Part shown: piece after piece, positions 48,889 through 58,930 of the stretch
Layout of the letters: each line of letters begins with the position of its first letter
Position numbering within the stretch: position 1 is the stretch's first letter
Notes under the pieces: model-generated
Databases searched by the model: none
Told to the model about the DNA's origin: nothing
The model's input: the letters and a program-made list of their open reading frames with translations, nothing else
Program-made: the position numbers and the translations under genes
Origin: Paenibacillus sp.
GTDB lineage: Bacteria > Bacillota > Bacilli > Paenibacillales > NBRC-103111
Assembly: GCA_031180825.1 (NCBI GenBank)
Contig: JAPSLM010000003.1
Location: forward strand, 1 to 64,000
Length of the DNA stretch: 64,000 bases
Direction: 5' to 3'

Positions 48889-50067
48889 TTAAGACCTCGG
48901 GTATTTGACGACCGGCCACTTCTCCTTTCGCAACGCTCCCAGAAGCTCGGGACCGACGTGCAACGTGTCCCGGATCAGCTCGCCCGGCGTCAGCGCCATC
49001 CACTGGTTTAGCGACACATCGGCGAAGCGCGGGCTCTTGAAAATTTCCAGAAACCACAGCGTACCGCTGCCGGTATTCTGGATATAATGGCCGAAAGCGG
49101 CGGGCACGTAGCCAACGTCGCCGGCTCTGTAATCGAATGTGCGGGCTGTGCCGTTCGCGGCGAATGCGGTCATCCGGCCCTGACCCGTAAGATAATATTG
49201 CCATTCGTCGCTGTCCGGGTGCCAGTGCAGCTCCCGCATGCCTCCCGGTTCAATCTCCACCAGCGCAGCGGCAATAGCCACCGAGACGGGAAAATTGCTG
49301 GAATCCACGATCCGCGCCGTTCCGCCCGGCGTCCGGATCGGCTCCTGCGCAAGCAACCTGTACGTGAAGCTCTGCGGGACAGTGCCATACGGATCGGGTA
49401 CCTGCTGGGTCGGAATCGGACCCGGCACCGGAGCCTGGTACATGTAGCGCTGATGCCTGGGGATATGCTCGAAGGCGCTTTCGGGCACGCCGAAATTCGC
49501 GGCCAGCACGTCCTTGGGCGTATGGGCCAGCCAGTCGGAGATCGTAAACGTATCGTTCTCGGAGAAGCTGCCGTTGTCGAATACGAGCAAAAACTCGCAG
49601 CCTTCCTCCAGCCCTTGGATCGAATGCGGGATGCCGGGAGGAAAATACCACAGGTCTCCCACGCCCACATCGGCAATAAAATTTCGCCCGTTCTGATCGA
49701 CCGCGGTAATGCGCGCTCTGCCGATGATGACGAACGCCCATTCCGCTTCTTTATGCCAATGCAGCTCCCGTACGCCTCCGGGTGTCAACCGCATGTTGAC
49801 CCCCGCGATCGTGGTGGAGACAGGCAGCTCTCTTACCGTAACCTCCCGGGACCATCCGCCATGCTCCAGCCGCATGTGGGTATCGGAGAATGAAAATTTC
49901 AGATTCGGGACCGTGCCGGCATCGGTTGCCGGAGGAACCAGCATGTTCGGGTTCTCCAGGTCCCGCAGCACATCCCGCGGACCGGGATCGGTCGCGCCTG
50001 CCCCATCCTCCCTTATTGGCTGCGGCACATACGCATAGCCGCGATGCTCCGAAGGTCGTCTATCCAT
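48889..50067 (-). CDS. Bicupin oxalate decarboxylase
   Basis: [15 protein letters not shown] and [16 protein letters not shown] cupin metal sites; [26 protein letters not shown] lid region as in OxdC. Confidence 0.9.
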   Translation of the reverse strand: MDRRPSEHRGYAYVPQPIREDGAGATDPGPRDVLRDLENPNMLVPPATDAGTVPNLKFSFSDTHMRLEHGGWSREVTVRELPVSTTIAGVNMRLTPGGVRELHWHKEAEWAFVIIGRARITAVDQNGRNFIADVGVGDLWYFPPGIPHSIQGLEEGCEFLLVFDNGSFSENDTFTISDWLAHTPKDVLAANFGVPESAFEHIPRHQRYMYQAPVPGPIPTQQVPDPYGTVPQSFTYRLLAQEPIRTPGGTARIVDSSNFPVSVAIAAALVEIEPGGMRELHWHPDSDEWQYYLTGQGRMTAFAANGTARTFDYRAGDVGYVPAAFGHYIQNTGSGTLWFLEIFKSPRFADVSLNQWMALTPGELIRDTLHVGPELLGALRKEKWPVVKYPRS

Positions 50068-50216
50068 CGCACACACTCCTCCGCTTCCAATCGAATCCGC
50101 CGGCGTTCGTTCAACCCAGCATATAAGTCTATGAACGGCATCCGTGCACATATGACGAAGTTGGAAAAAGCCAAGCGCCGTCATCCGACAAGGTTGTACA
50201 AAATCGCCGAACGTCT

Positions 50217-50245
50217 TTTCAAAGCAAGCGGAAATATGGTATGAT
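50217..50245 (+). promoter_or_regulatory. Predicted promoter of an antisense (antitoxin-type) RNA
   Basis: TTTCAA-N17-TATGAT with extended -10 (TGGTATGAT). Confidence 0.5.
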
Positions 50246-50251
50246 GGATTT

Positions 50252-50408
50252 ACCAAAAAAGTTATTGCCTGCAAACCAGAGAGGCCGCGAATGTTCCAGC
50301 ATCCGCGACCTCGCTACAATAGATTGCCCTCAAGGCGATCGGCGCAAGGAATAACCAAGCGGTAGACCTCTCGGGTTCCAAGGCTCAAGGGAGGTCTACT
50401 TCTTTTTT
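50252..50408 (+). ncRNA. Candidate antisense RNA antitoxin overlapping the 3' end of the toxin gene
   Basis: Predicted promoter at 50217-50245; internal hairpin GAGGCCGCGAAT...ATCCGCGACCTC (50281-50312); strong terminator at 50362-50408. 5' end is inferred. Confidence 0.55.
50362..50408 (+). terminator. Rho-independent terminator of the antisense RNA; covers the toxin stop codon on the other strand
   Basis: GTAGACCTC-TCGGGTTCCAAGGCTCAAGG-GAGGTCTAC followed by TTCTTTTTT. Confidence 0.8.
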
Positions 50409-50479
50409 AAGTAGGAAAGTAAAGCGAGAATAAACATGCCGAACATGAACATCAACGTTACGGCATCCTTTACTTCCAT
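50396..50479 (-). CDS. Putative holin-like toxin (Hol_Tox-type, type I TA toxin), 27 aa
   Basis: MEVKDAVTLMFMFGMFILALLSYLKKK*; AAGGAGGTGAT Shine-Dalgarno 4 nt upstream; single hydrophobic helix with Lys-rich tail, LMxxFGMFILALL pattern of the holin-like toxins. Confidence 0.82.
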   Translation of the reverse strand: MEVKDAVTLMFMFGMFILALLSYLKKK

Positions 50480-50572
50480 GGCATCACCTCCTTCCGGATT
50501 CGCTTATGCGAACCCATGAATGGCAGGGGTGTGCCAACCGTCCTTGAGTGCCTTTTCCACTATTGCATCCAC

Positions 50573-50601
50573 ATTATACCATACAGCATGATAAATGAGA
50601 A
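50573..50601 (-). promoter_or_regulatory. Predicted promoter of the toxin mRNA
   Basis: Minus strand TTCTCA-N17-TATAAT with extended -10 (TGGTATAAT). Confidence 0.6.
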
Positions 50602-50634
50602 CATATTTTCGTATTTTATATTTTTTCCCGGCCG

Positions 50635-51054
50635 TTAAGCATTGGCAACCTTGCCCAGCAAATATACAAGCAATTGCTGGTTATGCAAGGAAATGCGGCT
50701 CAAATACTGCTGCAAAAACCGTTCTCGGATTTGCACGCCGCGTTCGCATTCGAAGCGTCCTTTCTCCGTTACCAGCACCCACACGATCCGGCGGTCCTTC
50801 TCGTCACGCTCTCTTGTGATTAGCCCGCTCTTCTCCATCCGGTCAAGCAGCGTCGTAATCGCCGCGGGCGTCGTCGCCAAATACTCGATGAAATCCGAAG
50901 GCTTCATCCGGTCCCGCTCGGAAGCGAGGAGCCTTTCGAGCACCGTAAGCTGGCCTTCCGTCAGCGTCGGAGCGAGCTCCGTTTCCATATGCGTGCGCAA
51001 ATCTTTGGACAATTTCCACCACAGCTTGGCAAATTCCTGAGTTATCACGATCAT
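50635..51054 (-). CDS. MarR family transcriptional regulator
   Basis: LTVLERLLASERDRMKPSDFIEYLATTPAAITTLLDRMEKSGLITRERDEKDRRIVWVLVTEKG. Confidence 0.92.
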   Translation of the reverse strand: MIVITQEFAKLWWKLSKDLRTHMETELAPTLTEGQLTVLERLLASERDRMKPSDFIEYLATTPAAITTLLDRMEKSGLITRERDEKDRRIVWVLVTEKGRFECERGVQIRERFLQQYLSRISLHNQQLLVYLLGKVANA

Positions 51055-51247
51055 CACTCCCGAAAGACCAATCTTTTCCCTAATTATAGCATTGACCTCC
51101 GTCTTTTTAAAGGTTAACCCCATGAATATTTTAGGACATAAAACGATAAAATCGGGTACCTTTTGACGGAGTTCAACATATACTGCACATGGGACGTTCG
51201 CCTATACGCGGAGCTTGTCAATCCATGGAAGACAAGGAGTGGAAGGA

Positions 51248-51415
51248 ATGGAAGACTGGAAGCGCAAAATCGGAGAAACCGCATTGACCAAAGGAATCAT
51301 AAACGACCCAGACTGGCTCGAAAAGCTGGACGATTCGATGCCGGTATGGGCCGTTCTGCAATTGATGCTGGAGCTGCTCGAAAAGCTCGAGCCGCAGTAC
51401 ACCAGCTATGATTAA
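51248..51415 (+). CDS. Hypothetical protein, 55 aa
   Basis: [62 protein letters not shown] just upstream. Confidence 0.6.
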   Translation: MEDWKRKIGETALTKGIINDPDWLEKLDDSMPVWAVLQLMLELLEKLEPQYTSYD

Positions 51416-53847
51416 GTAATCTTCAAAATGTCCGTTATCGTTTCGTTTTTATTGACCGGAACGACGCATTTCCCCGTGGATTTGCGGTCATCAATCGGCG
51501 TCCGCTCGGTAGAGATCGTCACTCTTCCGCCCGTACTGAGGATGGCGGTCAGGTCGAACGGCTCTTTAACTACAAAAGCGCCTCTCAGCTCCGATCCGTT
51601 CGGCTTTACCCGCTTGCCTTCCTTGAATTCAAACGTAATGATCCCTTTGCCCCCGCGTCCCTGAACGGGATAGTCCGCGACGAGCGATCGCTTCGCATAC
51701 CCAAGCTCCGTCATCACGATGACTTCTCCTTCGTCCCCGTCGATCCAATCGGCGGCAATGACTTCATCGTCATCCTTAAGCTGAATGCCGCGAACGCCGG
51801 CAGCGGCGCGTCCCATCGGATTCACTTCATCCTCCTTGAATCGGATGGCCATCCCCTGCTTCGTGACCAGCAGCAGCTCCTTTGAGCCCGTGCTGAGCAA
51901 GACGTCGATCACCGCGTCCTGGTCGCCGACTTTGCAAGCGACGATCCCGGTCGACCGGTTCGTAAAATATTCCTTCAGCTCGGTCCGCTTGACCTGCCCT
52001 TTGCGCGTAACGAACACGAGCGATTTGCCCGGCTCCTCGAAATCCTTGACCGGCAGCACGTGAATAATGCGGTCATCCTTCGAAATCGGAATGACATTGA
52101 CGATGGCGGTGCCGTTTTCCTTCCACTTGTACTCCGGAATCTGATGGACAGGCAGCAGGAAGTACTGCCCTTTCTGCGTGAAAATAAGCAGGCTCTCCAG
52201 CGTATTGACATCGAGCAGATAGCGGAGATGGTCGCCTTCCTTCAGTCCTGTCTTGTCAATCTCGCCGCCGGAGCGGATAAACGACAGCTTGCCCGTACGC
52301 TTGATATAGCATTCGCTGGAAAGCGTAACAAAGACGTCTTCGGCCGTTACCATAACTTCCAGATTGACCTTCAGCTCTTCCACTTCGTCCTGGATGTCCG
52401 ACCGGCGGTCGATGCCGTACTTGTCGCGAATTTGCGACATTTCATCCTTGATGACGGCCAGAAGCTTCTTCTCGCTGCCAAGAATCCCTTTCAGATAGGC
52501 GATCGTTTTCTGAACGTCCTTCCATTCTTTTTCCAAAGAATGAATTTCCAGATTCGTCAAACGATACAGCTGCAAGGTCAAAATCGCATCGGCTTGCCGT
52601 TCGGTAAAGCCGAACTTGGCGACGAGGTTGTTCTGGGCGTCCTGACGGTTTTTCGACGCTTTGATCGCGGCGATAACCTCGTCCAGAATGTTGAGGGCCT
52701 TGACGAGCCCTTCGAGCACATGGGCGCGGTCTTCCGCCTTCTCCAGCTCGAATCGCGAGCGGTGGGTGACCACTTCTTTCTGATGGTCGATATATGCCTC
52801 CAGCATATCGCGCAATCCGAGCTGCTTCGGCGTCTTGTTGACGATGGCGACCATGTTGAAATTATAGGCTACCTGCAGATCGGTTTTTTTGAACAAATAT
52901 GCCAAAATCCCTTGCGCATCCGCATCCTTTTTCAATTCGACGACAATTCGAAGGCCCTCGCGGCCGCTTTCGTCACGGACCTCCGCAATGCCTTCGATCT
53001 TTTTCTCCAGACGGATATTTTCCATCGCCGTCACCAGACGGGATTTTACAACCTGGTACGGAATCTCGGTGATGACGATCTGCTGGCGTCCGCCGCGCAG
53101 GTCCTCGATCGCCGTGCGCGCCCGCACATAGATGCGGCCCCGGCCGGTCCGGTACGCCTCGCGTATTCCATCCGAGCCCATAATAATGCCGCCGGTCGGA
53201 AAATCGGGGCCTTTGATGGCGCCCATCAAATCCTCCAGCGTGCTGTCCGGCTTATCGATTAACGCAATGCAGGCGTTGACTACCTCGCGCAGGCTGTGCG
53301 GCGGAATCTCCGTCGCAAACCCGGACGAGATGCCGCTGACGCCGTTGACAAGCAAATTCGGAAAACGCGAAGGCAGCACGACCGGCTCCTTCGTCGTATT
53401 GTCGAAGTTGTCCTTGAACAAGACCGTCCGCTTCTCGATATCCCGCAGCAGCTCCATTGCGATTTCGGACAGCCGCGCTTCGGTATACCGCATCGCAGCC
53501 GGCGGGTCGTCGTCCATCGAGCCCCAGTTGCCGTGGCCGTCCACCAGGACATGGCTCATTTTCCAAGGCTGCGCCATCCGCACCATGCCTTCGTAAATCG
53601 AGGCGTCGCCATGCGGATGGTAATTGCCCATGACGTCCCCGACCGTCTTTGCCGATTTGCGGTACGGCTTATCCGGCGTATTCCCCGAATCGTACATAGC
53701 GTACAAAATACGGCGCTGCACCGGCTTCAGCCCGTCCCGCACGTCCGGGATCGCGCGGTCTTGGATGATATATTTGGAATACCGGCCGAACCGGTCGCCT
53801 ACAACCTCTTCCAGAAAGGCCGGCAAAAAATTTTCCAGGATACTCAC
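51412..53847 (-). CDS. parC: DNA topoisomerase IV subunit A
   Basis: 811 aa; [34 protein letters not shown] active-site Tyr; next to parE. Confidence 0.96.
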   Translation of the reverse strand: MSILENFLPAFLEEVVGDRFGRYSKYIIQDRAIPDVRDGLKPVQRRILYAMYDSGNTPDKPYRKSAKTVGDVMGNYHPHGDASIYEGMVRMAQPWKMSHVLVDGHGNWGSMDDDPPAAMRYTEARLSEIAMELLRDIEKRTVLFKDNFDNTTKEPVVLPSRFPNLLVNGVSGISSGFATEIPPHSLREVVNACIALIDKPDSTLEDLMGAIKGPDFPTGGIIMGSDGIREAYRTGRGRIYVRARTAIEDLRGGRQQIVITEIPYQVVKSRLVTAMENIRLEKKIEGIAEVRDESGREGLRIVVELKKDADAQGILAYLFKKTDLQVAYNFNMVAIVNKTPKQLGLRDMLEAYIDHQKEVVTHRSRFELEKAEDRAHVLEGLVKALNILDEVIAAIKASKNRQDAQNNLVAKFGFTERQADAILTLQLYRLTNLEIHSLEKEWKDVQKTIAYLKGILGSEKKLLAVIKDEMSQIRDKYGIDRRSDIQDEVEELKVNLEVMVTAEDVFVTLSSECYIKRTGKLSFIRSGGEIDKTGLKEGDHLRYLLDVNTLESLLIFTQKGQYFLLPVHQIPEYKWKENGTAIVNVIPISKDDRIIHVLPVKDFEEPGKSLVFVTRKGQVKRTELKEYFTNRSTGIVACKVGDQDAVIDVLLSTGSKELLLVTKQGMAIRFKEDEVNPMGRAAAGVRGIQLKDDDEVIAADWIDGDEGEVIVMTELGYAKRSLVADYPVQGRGGKGIITFEFKEGKRVKPNGSELRGAFVVKEPFDLTAILSTGGRVTISTERTPIDDRKSTGKCVVPVNKNETITDILKIT

Positions 53848-53861
53848 AAAAGGCCCCCCGT

Positions 53862-55835
53862 TTATTCTTCATATTCCGTAAAATCCACGTTCTCGATGAT
53901 CCAGCGCTTCCGCGGATCGACTTTATCCCCCATCAGCGTAGATACGCGCCGCTCGGCTTTGGCCGCATCCTCGATCTGCACCTGCAGCAGCGTGCGCGTC
54001 GCCGGGTCCATCGTCGTTTCCCAGAGCTGGTCGGGGTTCATCTCACCGAGTCCCTTGTAACGCTGCAGCTCGATATTTTTGCCGAGCTCCTTCGTTAAAG
54101 CCTGCAGCTGCTCATCGGTCCAAGCATAACGGACCACGGTGTTCTTGCCCGCTTTTTTCGTCACCTTGTACAGCGGCGGCTGGGCTATGTACACCTTGCC
54201 GGCGTCAATGAGCGGCTTCATGTACCGGTAAAAGAACGTCAGAAGCAGCACTTGAATATGCGCGCCGTCGGTATCGGCGTCCGTCATAATGATAATTTTC
54301 GCATAATTGCTTTCCGACTCGTCGAATTCCGGGCCGACCCCTGCGCCGATAGCGGCAATGATCGCCTTGTATTCATCGTTTTTCATAATATCGAGCAGCT
54401 TGGCCTTCTCCGGGTTCATCGGCTTGCCCTTCAGCGGCAAAATCGCCTGGTGCTTCGAATCGCGCCCCTGCTTCGCCGACCCGCCGGCGGAGTCCCCTTC
54501 GACGATGAACAGCTCGTTGCGGGTATAGTCCTTCGATTGCGCCGGCGTCAGCTTGCCGCCGAGGTTCGAGCTTTCGCTCTTGCCCTTCTTGCCGCTGCGC
54601 ACCTCTTCCCGCGCCTTTCTTGCCGCTTCGCGCGCTTTGGCCGACTGGATCGCCTTCTTCATGATCATCTGCGCGACCTGCGGATTTTCTTCGAGGAATA
54701 CCGCCATCTTATCGGAGACGACCGAATCGACCGCGCTCCGCGCCGAAGCGCTGCCCAGCTGGTCTTTCGTCTGGCCGACGAATTCGACCTCGCCCATCTT
54801 GATGTTGATGACCGCCATCATGCCTTCGCGCAGGTCCTGCCCGTCCAGATTTTTCTCCTTCTCCTTCAGCATCCCGTTCCTGCGCGCATAGTCGTTCATC
54901 ACGCGGGTATAGGCGGTTTTGAAGCCCGTTTCGTGCGTTCCTCCGCCGCGCGTCGGAATCGAGTTGACGAACGATACAAGCGTCTCCGTGTAGCCGTCGT
55001 TATACTGCATCGCCACTTCGACTTCAATTTCGTCTTTCTCCGCTACGAAGTGAATGACGTCGTGCAGCACCGTTTTTTCCTCGTTCAAAAACTGCACGAA
55101 TTGGCTGGCGCCGCCTTCGTATTGGAACTCCTCCTGCTTATCCGCCCGCTGATCGGTCAAGGTAACCTTCAGCCCCGAGTTCAAAAAGGCGATTTCCTGC
55201 AGCCGCTCGTACAGCGTATCGAAATTGATCGTCGTTCCGCCTTGAAAAACGCGCTTGTCGGGCTTGAACGTCACCTTTGTTCCGGTTTTGCGCGTCGTCC
55301 CGATCACTTCCAGACCGGTGACCGGCTCCCCGACGCGCTCCTTGCCTTGTTTATCGACCCAATATTCAAACCGCTGGCGGTGTATTTTGCCTTCGCGGTA
55401 AATTTCCACTTCCAGCCATTCGGACAGCGCATTCGTCACGGAAGCGCCTACGCCGTGCAGACCGCCGGACTTTTTATATCCCCCGCCGCCGAACTTGCCG
55501 CCGGCATGAAGCATCGTAAACACCACCTGCGGTGTGGGAATCCCCGTTTTGTGCATGCCGGTCGGAATGCCTCGGCCGTTGTCGCATACCGTCACCGACT
55601 GATCCTTATGGATCGTCACGTCGATTTGCGTACAATGCTTGGCGAGATGCTCATCCACGGCATTATCGACGATTTCCCAGATCAGATGGTGAAGCCCGGA
55701 CGCGCTGGTGCTGCCGATATACATCCCCGGCCGCTTGCGTACCGCCACCAGTCCTTCGAGCACCTGGATATCGTCTGCACCGTAGTCCGCCGGCGCTGCT
55801 GTCGTTTTTCCAAACAAATCGAGTTGATCCGCCAT
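53862..55835 (-). CDS. parE: DNA topoisomerase IV subunit B
   Basis: 657 aa; GHKL ATPase start; [33 protein letters not shown]. Confidence 0.96.
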   Translation of the reverse strand: MADQLDLFGKTTAAPADYGADDIQVLEGLVAVRKRPGMYIGSTSASGLHHLIWEIVDNAVDEHLAKHCTQIDVTIHKDQSVTVCDNGRGIPTGMHKTGIPTPQVVFTMLHAGGKFGGGGYKKSGGLHGVGASVTNALSEWLEVEIYREGKIHRQRFEYWVDKQGKERVGEPVTGLEVIGTTRKTGTKVTFKPDKRVFQGGTTINFDTLYERLQEIAFLNSGLKVTLTDQRADKQEEFQYEGGASQFVQFLNEEKTVLHDVIHFVAEKDEIEVEVAMQYNDGYTETLVSFVNSIPTRGGGTHETGFKTAYTRVMNDYARRNGMLKEKEKNLDGQDLREGMMAVINIKMGEVEFVGQTKDQLGSASARSAVDSVVSDKMAVFLEENPQVAQMIMKKAIQSAKAREAARKAREEVRSGKKGKSESSNLGGKLTPAQSKDYTRNELFIVEGDSAGGSAKQGRDSKHQAILPLKGKPMNPEKAKLLDIMKNDEYKAIIAAIGAGVGPEFDESESNYAKIIIMTDADTDGAHIQVLLLTFFYRYMKPLIDAGKVYIAQPPLYKVTKKAGKNTVVRYAWTDEQLQALTKELGKNIELQRYKGLGEMNPDQLWETTMDPATRTLLQVQIEDAAKAERRVSTLMGDKVDPRKRWIIENVDFTEYEE

Positions 55836-55889
55836 CGCAGCCTCCCTAAAAACACCTATGTCTCCGCAACATTATAACATTTGAACGGA

Positions 55890-56891
55890 TTAGTTCAATA
55901 CATCTTTTTTCGTGAATACCGCAAACGAGACGATCACCGACGCGATTCCCCATACGGTCAGCACCGCCAAGGAGAACGGCAAATCCATGCCTTTGATGGG
56001 CGGAAGCGTCCCGCTGAGATAGGTCGTCAAATTCAAGTTGACCATGAACAAATATTTGGCCGCCTCCCAGGAAGACACCATATTGGTCAGAATCGTGCCC
56101 GAGATGAGCAGCGCCAGCATGATGCCCATTCCCGCCGCCGTGCTGCGCACGAGCACCGAGATCATCAGCGTCATCACCGCGACGACGAGCGCCGCATACC
56201 AGACCAGCCCGAATTCCATAATCAGGTACAGCCACTGCTCTACCGGACGGACGAACGAGAAGTCGACCTCCGTCCCCTTCACCTGAAACCCGAAGAAGAC
56301 CGGCATGTCCCAGCCTCCGTAGCCGAACACGAGGCCGGAGATAAGATAGCATAAAGCCGCTGTCGCAATCACGATAAACGAGGTGAACAAGATCAGACTT
56401 ATCAGCTTGCTCAGGAGAATTTTCCAGCGCTGGACCGGACGCGTCAGCAGCAGCTTGATCGTCCCCGTCGTATGCTCCCCGGATACCATATCGGCCGCAA
56501 CGACCATAACCATGAGAGGAATAAACAGATTTACCGCATTTTTGACAAACTCTCTAGTAAAGGTTACCCCGTTCGGCTCGGCCGGATTCACATCTTTATC
56601 CAGATAGTACTGGGCCAGCTTCACTTCGACACGGCGCCACTGCTTCCATTCCTCGGGCACGCGTCCGCTGCTCAGACTGCGGGTATAGTCCACGATCTTC
56701 TGCCGCTGCTCGACCCGCCAATCGGTCGTCCCGAACTGCTTCCGGTTGTTTTCCGCCACCTTCATTTGCGCATACGTAAACATCGGAATGATCGCGGCCA
56801 AAATAAGCAGCACGACGAGCAGCCGCTTTTTTTTGATCATTTTGATGCATTCGTTCTTGACCAGCGGATACAAACTAACCAATGCGCTCAC
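55890..56891 (-). CDS. ABC-2 type transporter permease
   Basis: 333 aa; GEHTTGTIKLLLTRPVQRWKILLSKL. Confidence 0.88.
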   Translation of the reverse strand: MSALVSLYPLVKNECIKMIKKKRLLVVLLILAAIIPMFTYAQMKVAENNRKQFGTTDWRVEQRQKIVDYTRSLSSGRVPEEWKQWRRVEVKLAQYYLDKDVNPAEPNGVTFTREFVKNAVNLFIPLMVMVVAADMVSGEHTTGTIKLLLTRPVQRWKILLSKLISLILFTSFIVIATAALCYLISGLVFGYGGWDMPVFFGFQVKGTEVDFSFVRPVEQWLYLIMEFGLVWYAALVVAVMTLMISVLVRSTAAGMGIMLALLISGTILTNMVSSWEAAKYLFMVNLNLTTYLSGTLPPIKGMDLPFSLAVLTVWGIASVIVSFAVFTKKDVLN

Positions 56892-57852
56892 CCTCCGTCA
56901 GCTTCAGGAATAAATCTTCCAGGGTCGGAAGCTTGATTTCGATGCCGTGGAGCGCAACGCCCGCTTCCATAAGCCGCCTGGACAGCTCCGGAATCGCATC
57001 CGGATTTTGCAGGGCGGCCAGCTTGGGCGCCCCTGACTCCGTCCCGGCCTCATCCGCAAACGAGACCGACTGCACCTCGGGATGCGATTGCAGCACCTTT
57101 AACGCAGCTTCCGCCGGAAGCGCGCTCCAAATAACCGTACTGACGGATTCATCCACGAGCGACGAAACCTCGCCGACCGTAATCACCTCGCCGTGGCTTA
57201 TAATGGCGACGCGGTCGCACATTTGCTGAATTTCGCTGAGCAGATGGCTGGAAATAAACAGGCTGAGTCCGGTCTCCGCCAATTGGCGGATAAATTCCCG
57301 CAGCTCCTTGATTCCCTGGGGATCAAGGCCGTTGGTCGGCTCGTCCAAAATAAGCAGCTTCGGGTTGTTCAGAAGCGCTTGGGCGATGCCCAGACGCTGC
57401 CTCATCCCGAGCGAGTACGTTTTGACTTTATCGTGGATGCGCGCATCCATACCGACAATGTCCACTACCTCACGGATTCGCTTCTCGCCGACGCCCGGCA
57501 GCATCCGGGCAAAATGCTCCAGATTTTCCCAGCCGCTGAGGTACGAATACAGCTCCGGATTTTCCACAATACAGCCCACATATTGCAGCGCTTCATTATG
57601 CTCCTTGTGCACGTCGTAGCCGCAGATGCGGATCGAGCCTTCCGTCGGCTTGATCAAGTCGACCAGCATGCGGATCGTCGTCGTTTTCCCCGAGCCGTTC
57701 GGTCCGAGAAAGCCGAAAATTTCCCCGGCGCGCACGTCGAACGAAATGCCTTTGATGATCATCCGTTTGCCGATCTTTTTCTTTACGTTATCGACCGCCA
57801 GAACAATGTCCGCGTCTCTGCCTTTCCGGTGCTGTTCTCCGCCCTGAGCCAT
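56875..57852 (-). CDS. ABC transporter ATP-binding protein
   Basis: 325 aa; GPNGSGKTTTIRML Walker A; YSLGMRQRLGIAQALL signature. Confidence 0.94.
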   Translation of the reverse strand: MAQGGEQHRKGRDADIVLAVDNVKKKIGKRMIIKGISFDVRAGEIFGFLGPNGSGKTTTIRMLVDLIKPTEGSIRICGYDVHKEHNEALQYVGCIVENPELYSYLSGWENLEHFARMLPGVGEKRIREVVDIVGMDARIHDKVKTYSLGMRQRLGIAQALLNNPKLLILDEPTNGLDPQGIKELREFIRQLAETGLSLFISSHLLSEIQQMCDRVAIISHGEVITVGEVSSLVDESVSTVIWSALPAEAALKVLQSHPEVQSVSFADEAGTESGAPKLAALQNPDAIPELSRRLMEAGVALHGIEIKLPTLEDLFLKLTEGERIG

Positions 57853-57870
57853 GCGTTTCCGTCCTCCCCG

Positions 57871-58788
57871 CTATTTCAAAATATCGACGATCCGATCCGC
57901 GATCCGGTCGTAGCCGTCCTGGTTCGGATGAAAGTGGTCGGTATACAAATACTTGTTCAAATTCAGCTCGAACAAATCGTATGTCGGCACCAGCGTGATG
58001 TTCGGATACCGGTTCGCCAAATCGAACGCCGCCGCGTTCCATTGACGGATGATCGGGGCCCCTTCGCGCTGAGGGTCCAGATCAAGGAACGGATGATACA
58101 AGCCGACGTAAAAAATGCGCGCGTGCGGACTTGCCTTGCTGACCCGGTCGAAAATTTGCTCCAAACGCTTCAATGCATCCGGGATACGCTCCGCCGCCGC
58201 TTTCGGATTAAATCCCGCGCCGGCCTCCTGATCCGGCGTGCCCGGGGCCTCGGCATTTTGCGGCGGCTGCCCCTTCGAAGGGTCCCCGCCCGATCTGTCC
58301 CCGTCCGTGCCGCCGCCTGAACTAAAGATACCTGCGCCGCCCTGGAATAAATCGTTGCCGCCGATCGTCAGCAGCACGAGATCAGCCTCGGACAGCGACT
58401 TGGCGATATCGGCCTTCCGGTCCCAATCCTTGAGCACGTCGGCCGTCCGGTAGCCCGGAATCGCAAAATTGTTGTAAACGAATACCGGCTTGCCCAACTG
58501 CTTCTCCAGCTTGTCCTTTACGCCGCCGACATATCCTTTGCCCGACAAATCGCCGGTGCCTGCGCTGAGCGAATCGCCAAGCGCCACGATGCGGATCTGT
58601 TCCTTCGCTTCCCAGTTGTCCGTCTTCGGTTTTTCCGCCGGCTGCTGCGGGGCCTCGGTTGCGTCCTGAGCAACGGGCTTCGGAAAAATAATCTGATTGA
58701 TGCCGTAGGCGAATCCCACAGCGCACAGTACCGTTGATAACAGCGCGGCAAAACCGACGGTCCGCCACAACCATCGCGTGGATTTCAT
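57871..58788 (-). CDS. SGNH/GDSL-type lipase/esterase, membrane-anchored
   Basis: 305 aa; IVALGDSLSAGTGD, LLTIGGNDLF, DHFHPNQDGYDRIA. Confidence 0.9.
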   Translation of the reverse strand: MKSTRWLWRTVGFAALLSTVLCAVGFAYGINQIIFPKPVAQDATEAPQQPAEKPKTDNWEAKEQIRIVALGDSLSAGTGDLSGKGYVGGVKDKLEKQLGKPVFVYNNFAIPGYRTADVLKDWDRKADIAKSLSEADLVLLTIGGNDLFQGGAGIFSSGGGTDGDRSGGDPSKGQPPQNAEAPGTPDQEAGAGFNPKAAAERIPDALKRLEQIFDRVSKASPHARIFYVGLYHPFLDLDPQREGAPIIRQWNAAAFDLANRYPNITLVPTYDLFELNLNKYLYTDHFHPNQDGYDRIADRIVDILK

Positions 58789-58930
58789 GCGTTCTCCCCC
58801 AGTTTTCAGTAACTATACATTTTAGAGTAGCGGTTTGCTGCGCGATTTGCAAACTTTGGGGAGGCAAGGGGATGAAAGAAGAGGGAAACCAGAGGCAATC
58901 GATATGAGGAGAAAAGCGTCAAACGGCAAG

